A stretch of 64,000 bases of DNA from an uncultured Eggerthella sp. (GTDB lineage Bacteria > Actinomycetota > Coriobacteriia > Coriobacteriales > Eggerthellaceae). The position numbers and the translations under genes were made by a program. Location of the stretch: NCBI GenBank assembly GCA_958431815.1, contig CAUASB010000008.1, forward strand, positions 1 through 64,000, in the 5' to 3' direction. How positions within the stretch are numbered: the first letter of the stretch is position 1; each line of letters starts with the position of its first letter. The notes under the pieces were generated by a model that had not been told where the DNA came from, searched no databases, and worked only from the letters and a program-made list of their open reading frames with translations. Positions 16,168 through 23,531 of this stretch are shown here, piece after piece.

Positions 16168-18093
16168 ATGAAGCAGTTCCAAACCGAAAGCAAGAAGCTT
16201 TTGGACCTGATGATCAACTCCATTTACACGAACAAGGAAATCTTCCTGCGCGAGCTGATCTCCAACGCATCCGACGCGGTAGACAAGCTCTATTTCAAGA
16301 GCCTCACTGACACTTCTATCGCCGTTTCGAAGGACGACCTTTCCATTAACGTTGCCTTCGATAAGGATGCACGCACCATCACCGTTTCCGACACCGGCAT
16401 CGGCATGACGCGCGACGAGCTAGAAACCAACCTGGGCACCATCGCTCATTCTGGCAGCCTTGAGTTCAAGACCGAAAACGCCGAAAAGCAGGGCGAAGAC
16501 GTGGACATCATTGGTCAGTTTGGCGTTGGCTTCTACTCTTCGTTCATGGTTGCCAAGGAAGTTACCGTAACCTCCCGCGCTTACGGTGAAGCCGAGGCAT
16601 ACACTTGGAAGTCCGACGGTATCGAGGGCTACACCATCGAGCCCGCAACGCCCGAAGAGGCAGCCACCATCGGCGGCGACCACGGCACGTGCATCACGCT
16701 GCACCTGAAGGAAAACCAGGGCGACGAAGAATACGACATGTTCCTGGACCAGTACGAGCTGCAGGCCCTGATCAAGCAGTACAGCAACTATGTGCGCTAC
16801 CCCATCCGCATGGAAGTGGAAGAGCGCAAGCCGCTGCCCAAGCCCGAAGGCGCTGGCGACGACTACAAGCCAGAGTACGAAACGGTGCGCGAGGTTAAGA
16901 CCATCAACTCCATGATCCCCATCTGGAAGCGCCGCAAGTCGGAAGTGACCGACGAAGAGTACGCCACCTTCTACAAGACCGACTTCCACGATTTCGAGGA
17001 CCCGGCGCGCACCATTTCCGTGCACGCGGAAGGCGCGCTGACCTACGACGCGCTTCTGTTCATCCCCAAGCGCCCGCCGTACGACTTCTACAACAAGGAC
17101 TACGAAAAGGGTCTGGCGCTGTACAGCTCGAACGTGCTGATCATGGAAAAGTGCGCTGACCTGCTGCCCGACTACTTCAGCTTCGTGAAGGGCGTTGTTG
17201 ACTCCCAGGATCTGTCGCTGAACATTTCCCGCGAGACGCTTCAGCAAAACAGCCAGCTGCGCGCCATCGCCAACAAGCTGGAAAAGAAGATCAAAGGCGA
17301 ACTGGAAAAGTTTCTGAAGAACGACCGCGACGGGTACGAGAAGTTCTTCAAGGGCTTTGGCCGCAACCTGGAATACGGCATCTACACCAGCTACGGCATG
17401 AAGAAGGACGTACTGGCCGACCTGCTGCTATTCTATTCCGCCAAGCAGCAGAAGATGATTACACTGGCCGAGTACGTGGAGGCTATGCCCGAAGGCCAGG
17501 ATTCCATCTTCTTCGCAACCGGCGAGGCAATCGACCGCTTGGCGAAGCGCCCCATCGTGAACACGGTGCTGGGCAAGGGCTTCGACGTGCTGCTGTGCCC
17601 ACAGGATGTTGATGAGTTCTGCTTCATGGCAATGAGCGAGTACCAGGAAAAGAAGTTCAAGAACGTTGCCGGCGGCGACCTGGGCCTGGAAACCGAAGAC
17701 GAGAAGAGCGCAGCCGAGGCCATCACGAAGGAAAACGAGGGCCTGTTCGCTGAAATGCAGAAGGCCCTTGAGGGCAAGGTGAAGCGCGTTGCCGTTTCTG
17801 CTCGCCTTACCGACACGCCTTCGTGCGTGACGGCCGAAGGTCCCATTACGCTTGAGATGGAAAAGATCTTGGGCCAGGGCCCCGACGGCGACCACGTGAA
17901 GAGCGACCGCGTGCTTGAGCTGAACGCTCAGCACCCCGTGTTCAAGGCAGTGCAGAAGGCATTCGAAGACGGCGACACCGAAAAGGTGCATCTGTACGCC
18001 ACGGTGCTGTACGACCAGGCACTGATCACCGAAGGCTTGCCCATCGACGACCCGGTGGAGTACACCCAGGCCGTGTACAAGTTCATGGCGTAG
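16168..18093 (+). CDS. htpG: Hsp90 chaperone HtpG
   Basis: 641 residues, normal length. N-terminal GHKL ATPase: ELISNASDAVDKL, DTGIGMT and GQFGVGFYSSFMV. Middle domain carries NISRETLQQN; the C-terminal dimerisation domain ends in YTQAVYKFMA. An ATP-driven cytoplasmic chaperone for late folding of client proteins. GAAGGAAGGA precedes the ATG. Control by CIRCE rather than the more usual CtsR or unregulated promoter is notable. Confidence 0.96.
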   Translation: MKQFQTESKKLLDLMINSIYTNKEIFLRELISNASDAVDKLYFKSLTDTSIAVSKDDLSINVAFDKDARTITVSDTGIGMTRDELETNLGTIAHSGSLEFKTENAEKQGEDVDIIGQFGVGFYSSFMVAKEVTVTSRAYGEAEAYTWKSDGIEGYTIEPATPEEAATIGGDHGTCITLHLKENQGDEEYDMFLDQYELQALIKQYSNYVRYPIRMEVEERKPLPKPEGAGDDYKPEYETVREVKTINSMIPIWKRRKSEVTDEEYATFYKTDFHDFEDPARTISVHAEGALTYDALLFIPKRPPYDFYNKDYEKGLALYSSNVLIMEKCADLLPDYFSFVKGVVDSQDLSLNISRETLQQNSQLRAIANKLEKKIKGELEKFLKNDRDGYEKFFKGFGRNLEYGIYTSYGMKKDVLADLLLFYSAKQQKMITLAEYVEAMPEGQDSIFFATGEAIDRLAKRPIVNTVLGKGFDVLLCPQDVDEFCFMAMSEYQEKKFKNVAGGDLGLETEDEKSAAEAITKENEGLFAEMQKALEGKVKRVAVSARLTDTPSCVTAEGPITLEMEKILGQGPDGDHVKSDRVLELNAQHPVFKAVQKAFEDGDTEKVHLYATVLYDQALITEGLPIDDPVEYTQAVYKFMA

Positions 18094-18120
18094 CAAAATG
18101 GTGACAATCCCCATTTTGTT
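18091..18120. repeat. Degenerate copy of the GGGGACTGTCCCC palindrome
   Basis: CAAAATGGTGACAATCCCCATTTTG overlaps the htpG stop and lies just before the true terminator. It has one mismatch in the inner stem compared with copies at 11898 and 50644. Confidence 0.7.
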
Positions 18121-18128
18121 ATTTCACT

Positions 18129-18166
18129 AGAGGGGGTGTTCGCGAAAGCGGACGCCCCCTCTTTTT
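18129..18166 (+). terminator. htpG terminator
   Basis: 15-bp stem (18129-18143 with 18148-18162) with one G-T pair, GAAA loop and T5. Confidence 0.92.
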
Positions 18167-18343
18167 GTGCGCGGAAACGGCCGATAGGAATCACTCAAAA
18201 CGACATCCCTATCGCGTAGAAAACCACAACCACCAACACCCAACCTCTAAAGTTCCCACCAATATCCTTGGAGGAATGACCATAGCTTTTAAATACTCGC
18301 TATTTTTATTAGACTCAGTTGGACTTAGCATTAAGGATTGACT

Positions 18344-18931
18344 GTGGATATCAAGAATTGCATCGAATCTATATCGGACGTCGAAGAGTCACTTCGAAAA
18401 AATGCAGCACACTTAATTGCCACTTCAGGGGATTTCAATCAAAAAAGGGTTACAGCGCTTCTGAACTCCAGCGAAAAGCTTCGCCAAATAGCCCACGAAC
18501 TAGAAGCCATCGACCCTGAAAAAACACAAAGCGCTTCCGACGATAAGCAGAGACTCGACCCCGAGCACTTCCCACTCTGCTTTATCAACGATGGACATCT
18601 TTATAAAGTCGGACTTTCTGAAAATAAAAAGCCAGACGGCACCCCTCGCACATGGTGGAAGAAGGTGTCGCTTCAGGAAGTTAAAGAAATTCTGAATGCT
18701 ATTGCCGCCCTTAACGGAAACGACTTTCGTAGAAGTGATCTCAAAAACACAGTTGGAGTTCCAGACTACAAGGTCGATATAGTAATTACGGCATTGAAAT
18801 CAACCAGCTACATCGAAACGTCTAAGAAAAACGGATTCTACAAGGCAAAAAGGGGAACGGAACAGGAATGGGAACGTTCTTTGGAATTGCTTCCCGTGAA
18901 CACAAGGCTATTGTCGAACGATACCCAATAG
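18344..18931 (+). CDS. Hypothetical protein, probable partner of the HEPN gene downstream
   Basis: 195 residues. I choose GTG 18344, six bases after AAGGA; a TTG at 18338 overlaps that site. Residues ~1-55 are helical and charged, ~75-110 include a WWKKVSLQEVKEILNAIAAL segment, and ~120-170 (NDFRRSDLKNTVGVPDYKVD) resemble a winged helix. Not recognised. AT-rich composition and its place directly ahead of a HEPN/Abi gene suggest the antitoxin or sensor half of a two-gene defence operon (inference). Confidence 0.7.
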   Translation: MDIKNCIESISDVEESLRKNAAHLIATSGDFNQKRVTALLNSSEKLRQIAHELEAIDPEKTQSASDDKQRLDPEHFPLCFINDGHLYKVGLSENKKPDGTPRTWWKKVSLQEVKEILNAIAALNGNDFRRSDLKNTVGVPDYKVDIVITALKSTSYIETSKKNGFYKAKRGTEQEWERSLELLPVNTRLLSNDTQ

Positions 18932-18936
18932 AACCA

Positions 18937-18962
18937 ACTGAGCTCCCAAAAGGGAGCTCAGT
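18937..18962. repeat. Strong hairpin between the two defence genes
   Basis: Perfect 11-bp stem (18937-18947 with 18952-18962) and AAAA loop, without a T run. It may attenuate or process the transcript and so lower expression of the HEPN gene relative to its partner. Confidence 0.75.
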
Positions 18963-19032
18963 CTACGAAACGCGGATCTTACAGAACCGTCTTATGTCAT
19001 ATTCTAACATTCCAGTCAACAGGGGACAATTT

Positions 19033-19809
19033 ATGCAAGATACAAATATCGCGCTGGATATTGCACTGTGTCTCGGCGAACAACGCATGGTAGCCCTCTG
19101 CGACAATAGCAATGACTTCAGGTCATCGATTAATGCGTTTGAATGGGAGATGGAAGCAAGAAAAGCTTTACTGGCACCTATCGGAATAACGGAAACAGCG
19201 CTTAGAAACGCTATTGACCAATCCATTTGCGCCTGGTGGAACGATGAAGGACTTCCAGGGACGTGGACCGACACGCCGCTTGCCCCTAAAGCCGAATTCC
19301 TCTCATCATTTGTTCACGCCTCTTCATGGAAGAAAAGAGCAGAGGCCAATCTAAAGCACAGAAGAAGTGCTACTCATTCGGATTTAATAGCACACACCTC
19401 CTTTGGAACATGGAAGAACATGATAGGTAATCCAGCATCCCACAGGCATCATCCGCCAAAGGACAAAAAGCGATATGATTCTTGGATTGCGGCGCAAGAA
19501 AGAGAAACAGAGTGTGCCGAGCTTTGGAAAAAAGTAGTTGCTGGCGCTTTCCCGAACATCCCCAGGGGAAAATCTGCGCGTGGCAAATTATCGCCACGCG
19601 CTTATATCGGAACACGCATCTCTCGCATCGCCTCACTTAGAAATCGTGTCTGTCACTGGGACAGCTTGACAAAAGTAGATATCGAAATGCGTTACAAAGA
19701 TATGCGCGAAATAGTGTCAGCGATAAATCCTAAAGCCGAATTATGGATGAATGGCTTGTGCGAAAAAGAAATCGTCAAGACGATAGAAAGCAAGCCGACC
19801 TGGTTATAG
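19033..19809 (+). CDS. Abi-like HEPN protein
   Basis: 258 residues from ATG 19033, which has AGGGGA six bases upstream; in-frame starts at 18994 or 18868 would read through the hairpin. The segment FEWEMEARKALLAPIGITETALRNAID matches the core of Abi-like proteins, and RNRVCH (residues 203-208) is the HEPN R-x4-H catalytic pair near the C-terminus. Likely a metal-independent RNase causing abortive infection. The length before the conserved core is a little short, so the start is uncertain. Confidence 0.75.
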   Translation: MQDTNIALDIALCLGEQRMVALCDNSNDFRSSINAFEWEMEARKALLAPIGITETALRNAIDQSICAWWNDEGLPGTWTDTPLAPKAEFLSSFVHASSWKKRAEANLKHRRSATHSDLIAHTSFGTWKNMIGNPASHRHHPPKDKKRYDSWIAAQERETECAELWKKVVAGAFPNIPRGKSARGKLSPRAYIGTRISRIASLRNRVCHWDSLTKVDIEMRYKDMREIVSAINPKAELWMNGLCEKEIVKTIESKPTWL

Positions 19810-19989
19810 GCATCTTTAGCTCGCAAAAAAACGCTCTCTTAGTTCCGTCGATTTAATCATTCAGCCCCAACTTCGAACCTCTATTTGACAGCAACCAATC
19901 CACTTCAGGAATTTCATTACTTTGCCTGCTTGCGCCAGCTTTTCCAACGCGATTCCAGCCCGTCGCTAATGCCGGTCGAGTAGATTATG

Positions 19990-21141
19990 CTACATCGGAT
20001 CTTTCATAAAATCGTAATCAGGGAACCCGATCAATCCCTTGACCCCGTTCATCAGCTTTTCACGAACCGAGTTCAAAGAGATGCAATACTCCTCGTATTG
20101 CTGCCCTGTTGCGGCTAAGCAAATCTCGTCCAAAACACCCGATAGCGACAAGACCTCTGCCGCGCCTTCGACGTAGTCGTTGAAGTCATAATGGACAAAA
20201 GCGTTACGAAGAAGTCGAGATTTGTTCAACCATTTCCTATCCTCGCGGCTTATCAAAGAGCCGATTTCTTGCAGGAAGGATGGTGGATACCGTATATCAG
20301 GATTGTCTGCCCTCACGTAAGAGGAAAATTTGTTTATGGCCTCGAAAGCATGATCAAGAGTGACGACCCTGAACTTAAAGCGCGCCAAATCGCTCAAGCA
20401 CCCCAATCCAGCAAGAGCGTCAACGGAAGACATGAGAATGAGCAGTTCCGAGAAGAAAAAGAAACAAACCGGATCTTCAACGCCCTTCTCTTTCAATGGC
20501 AGAATCATTTCCAGATAGCGTAAATCATTATACTGAACGTCAAAGACGGGCATACGAAAAGTATCCTCGGAATACAGATCCCTAGCCAAGCGAGAAATAG
20601 CGCTTCCTGTTACACCAAGATCATACCCAAGCCCTCTTGCGTATTGCCCATTGCCGTTTTCCAAAGAGTTGTAGTCATCAGATGTTAAAAAATGGGCAGC
20701 AGTGTAGTTCGAACACAGAGGAATACCCTCAAAATAAACCATTGCGATGTCTGGCTGAATCGAATTTTTAAATCTAGCCAAGAACCCTGTATGGTTTTTG
20801 AAGCGAATGCCAAGCTGCTCGATAATTGCATTTGCTTGCCGCGAGTACTCACTATATTCCAAATGAGAATTAAGAGATTTTGTCAAATACCTCATTCTAG
20901 CGATCCAGAACGGTTCAGGCACCAACCTCATCTTCAGCTTTTCGTTCAAAAAACGAATGGCATCATGCTCGATCAACGAAATCAACGGGGAGGCACCTAA
21001 CGTTAATGCGGCGGCACCATCTTGAGAACGACAACTTTGATCGCATATCCGGCCGAGAAGCAGACCTTCTTCTGAAATTACCCGCAAACCAAAAAGGTCT
21101 CCAGCTCGCAATCCACCTCCCTCTTTATTTATTTCAGACAA
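19990..21141 (-). CDS. Large hypothetical protein with C-terminal HEPN-like motif
   Basis: 383 residues from TTG 21141, just after AGGGAGGG; another TTG at 21201 would extend it by 20 residues. The N-terminal two-thirds are not recognised. Near the C-terminus, WLNKSRLLRNAFVHYDF contains R312-x4-H317, the arrangement of HEPN (Apea-like) RNases, in a helical setting. The convergent HEPN gene and nearby IetAS pair point to a defence role. AT-rich compared with core genes. No partner on the same strand. Confidence 0.65.
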   Translation of the reverse strand: MSEINKEGGGLRAGDLFGLRVISEEGLLLGRICDQSCRSQDGAAALTLGASPLISLIEHDAIRFLNEKLKMRLVPEPFWIARMRYLTKSLNSHLEYSEYSRQANAIIEQLGIRFKNHTGFLARFKNSIQPDIAMVYFEGIPLCSNYTAAHFLTSDDYNSLENGNGQYARGLGYDLGVTGSAISRLARDLYSEDTFRMPVFDVQYNDLRYLEMILPLKEKGVEDPVCFFFFSELLILMSSVDALAGLGCLSDLARFKFRVVTLDHAFEAINKFSSYVRADNPDIRYPPSFLQEIGSLISREDRKWLNKSRLLRNAFVHYDFNDYVEGAAEVLSLSGVLDEICLAATGQQYEEYCISLNSVREKLMNGVKGLIGFPDYDFMKDPM

Positions 21142-21309
21142 TATTCCCTCCCTATGTACTGACCTTTTCCCGAATCTCGTCAGGCATCCAACACCCGTCA
21201 ATATGGCACTTTACGCCCAAGAGAAACAGTCAGAGAATGTGAAAGCCCCTCCCTCAAAACAAGCAGACAGTCAAAATGAAGAGGGAGAGGCCATCGAGCG
21301 CGACCCTCC

Positions 21310-21918
21310 CTAATCCCTCTTAAACAAATCGCGCGTATAGACCTTGCCGGCCACATCGGCCAGCTCGTCGCTCCAGCGGTTGGCGACGATCACGTCGCAC
21401 TTCGCCTTGAAGGCGGCCAGGTCGTGCGTCACCTCGCTGCCGAAGAACTCGCGCGCGTCCAGCGTGGGCTCGTACACCACCACGGGCACGCCCTTGGCCT
21501 TGATGCGCTTCATGATGCCCTGCACGCTCGATGCGCGGAAGTTGTCGGAGCCCGTCTTCATCGTGAGGCGGTACACGCCCACGACCGGGGCGGCCGTGCC
21601 GGAGTAGACGAGCTCCGCCACCCTGGAGAGCACCTGGTCGGCGACGAAGTCCTTGCGCGTGCGGTTGGCGTCGACGATCGCCTCGATCAGGTTCTGCGGC
21701 ACGTCCTTGTAGTTCGCCAGCAGCTGTTTGGTGTCCTTGGGCAGGCAGTAGCCGCCGTAGCCGAAGCTCGGGTTGTTGTAATGGCTGCCGATGCGCGGCT
21801 CCAAGCACACGCCCTGAATAATCTGGGAAGCGTCCAATCCGCGCGAGCATGCATAGGTGTCAAGCTCGTTGAAATAGGCCACGCGCAACGCCAGGTACGT
21901 GTTGCCGAAAAGCTTCAC
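21310..21918 (-). pseudogene. ugd: Truncated UDP-glucose 6-dehydrogenase (C-terminal half)
   Basis: 202 readable residues match the middle and C-terminus of UDP-glucose/GDP-mannose dehydrogenases: KLFGNTYLALRVAYFNEL and the catalytic FGYGGYCLPKDTKQL with its Cys, then the UDP-binding domain. The N-terminal NAD-binding half is missing, with an in-frame TAG one codon upstream of the homology. GC content is far higher than in the flanking genes. It is a remnant left by insertion or deletion at about 21921 and cannot make UDP-glucuronate. Confidence 0.88.
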
Positions 21919-21964
21919 GGCCTAAAAACAGACAATTATCTCGATTTGAAACCTTTTCAGACAA

Positions 21965-22005
21965 ATGGGGCGTTTCGATGGTTGAATCCCACCAAAACGC
22001 CCCAT
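21965..22005 (-). terminator. Stem-loop downstream of the tiny ORFs
   Basis: Exact 11-bp arms (21965-21975 and 21995-22005) with a 19-base loop. On the minus strand a short T-containing tail follows, so it probably ends the two-ORF transcript. Confidence 0.55.
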
Positions 22006-22038
22006 AAAGTAAGTTTATCGATTGGCTATCGACCTCTT

Positions 22039-22068
22039 GTTAGGCCTTAGTTGCCGCTAAGGCCTAAC
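22039..22068 (-). terminator. Palindromic hairpin at the end of the 36-codon ORF
   Basis: Exact 11-bp arms (22039-22049 and 22058-22068); the TAG stop of the 36-residue ORF lies within one arm. No T run, so it may stabilise the RNA rather than terminate. Confidence 0.5.
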
Positions 22069-22174
22069 GCATCTTCAACGTAACAGTCTTAGTCACAGAC
22101 CCTGTTTTGATGCATTTCCCGCTTGGCGTAAGACGATATTTAGGAATCTTAACTTTTACACGTTTTGAAGCCAT
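22064..22174 (-). CDS. Tiny basic protein, 36 residues
   Basis: AAGGAGGTGATAAAG directly before ATG 22174 is a near-perfect ribosome site. The product MASKRVKVKIPKYRLTPSGK... is strongly basic with alternating residues typical of beta strands and no Asp or Glu. Function unknown. Second of two tiny ORFs divergent from the ATPase/protease defence genes; a nucleic-acid-binding or regulatory peptide is conceivable. Confidence 0.6.
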   Translation of the reverse strand: MASKRVKVKIPKYRLTPSGKCIKTGSVTKTVTLKMR

Positions 22175-22214
22175 CTTTATCACCTCCTTAAACTGCTCGA
22201 ATGAGCTCAGCAAA

Positions 22215-22340
22215 TCATCGATGCTTGCTGACCCGATGCTTGGCAAGCGTCTTTCCTGCCGCAGATTTCTGCCTCATACTAGAAGAGCTCGCGAGCTTCT
22301 TTGCGGCAGCGCCAGTTTTGCCGCCATGATGAACAGTCAC
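22215..22340 (-). CDS. Tiny basic protein, 41 residues
   Basis: GTG 22340 follows AGGAGGTGAT with eight-base spacing from GGAGG. Rich in Lys, Arg, His and Ala/Ser with no acidic residue. It lies 41 bases upstream of the 36-residue ORF on the same strand and 136 bases from divergent ietA. Not recognised; the strong start signals are the main evidence that it is real. Confidence 0.55.
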   Translation of the reverse strand: MTVHHGGKTGAAAKKLASSSSMRQKSAAGKTLAKHRVSKHR

Positions 22341-22475
22341 AATAATCACCTCCAATTCTATTCACATTTTGTATCTCAGGATTATATACCAAGTAATTCA
22401 GAAACACTATAACTGTGTTTCATCTTGTCCCAATTCTGGTAAACTCTCTATCAGGAGAAAACGGAAGCAGGACAA

Positions 22476-23531
22476 ATGAAACGCTCAGATATCGTTGAAT
22501 TAATCAGATGCCATGTCGACAGAGACGACCCTTCTTTTAACAGTAAAGCTTCAACAATTGCACAAGAATTTGAGGAACAGGGAGCCGAAGAACTGGCCTC
22601 TTATATTCGTGCGCTCATTTCGGAAACAAGGTCTTTTGTCCCCATGTCGTTCGCAAAAGAAAGCGAATTTTTAACCAAGGCCCCCATTGGCGCTGCATCG
22701 CTGCCACTGCCCTCCCCAATAGCCAACGATCTTACGGGAATCGTCAACGCAGTATCTCACAACATGGGTGTCAACCGATTCCTCTTCATTGGAGCCCCAG
22801 GAACCGGCAAAACAGAAAGCGCAAAGCAGATTGCAAGAATCGTACGTAGGGAGCTGTATAAGGTCAGCATGCCTGCCCTTATTGACAGCCGGCTTGGCGA
22901 AACAGCGAAAAATATCATTGCGCTGTTTGACGAGATTGCCCATATAGGAAATAGAGGCGTTATCCTTTTCGATGAGATTGATGCCCTGGCTCTCGACAGA
23001 ATCAACGTGAACGATGTCCGAGAAATGGGACGGGCAACTTCCACCCTGCTGGGTCAACTGGATTCTTTGCCTACAGACTCCCTTGTAATAGCAACGACAA
23101 ATCTCTTTCCTCAGCTTGACAAGGCTCTGGTCCGTCGATTCGACAAAATCGTTGATTTCGACCGGTACAGCAAAAGCAACCTTGCCGAAGTAGGCGAGTC
23201 GATAGCCACGAGGCTTATCGAAACAGCAGATTTTGTAAAAAGCGACCGCAGGTTACTTAAAAAAATCCTACAAGCCGCTCCATTGCTGCCCATGCCCGGC
23301 GAACTCAAGAACGTTATCCGATCAGCGATTGCTTTCAGCGACTCTTCGAGCCCTTGCGACTATTTAATCCGTTTGTATCTGGCGCTAAATTCTGGCAAAA
23401 AGCCGAGTCTCCTAGAGCTCAAGCATAAAGGTTTCACCGTTCGTGAAATGGAAGTGCTTACCGGCATTTCCAAAAGCAAAATCAGCAGACTCTTAAAGGA
23501 AACCGATAATGAACAATCTACTCAAGCTTAG
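22476..23531 (+). CDS. ietA: AAA ATPase of an IetAS-type defence pair
   Basis: 351 residues. Central AAA domain: Walker A GAPGTGKT (residues 106-113), Walker B ILFDEID (163-169), sensor IATTN and an arginine-finger-like RRFD. The C-terminus has a short helix-turn-helix-like tail (MEVLTGISKSKISRLL). The pairing with a subtilisin-like protease encoded in overlap matches IetA/IetS, described as excluding T-even phages. The ATPase probably controls or feeds the protease. Start ATG is supported by an AGGAG-like site and divergence from the tiny ORFs. Confidence 0.82.
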   Translation: MKRSDIVELIRCHVDRDDPSFNSKASTIAQEFEEQGAEELASYIRALISETRSFVPMSFAKESEFLTKAPIGAASLPLPSPIANDLTGIVNAVSHNMGVNRFLFIGAPGTGKTESAKQIARIVRRELYKVSMPALIDSRLGETAKNIIALFDEIAHIGNRGVILFDEIDALALDRINVNDVREMGRATSTLLGQLDSLPTDSLVIATTNLFPQLDKALVRRFDKIVDFDRYSKSNLAEVGESIATRLIETADFVKSDRRLLKKILQAAPLLPMPGELKNVIRSAIAFSDSSSPCDYLIRLYLALNSGKKPSLLELKHKGFTVREMEVLTGISKSKISRLLKETDNEQSTQA

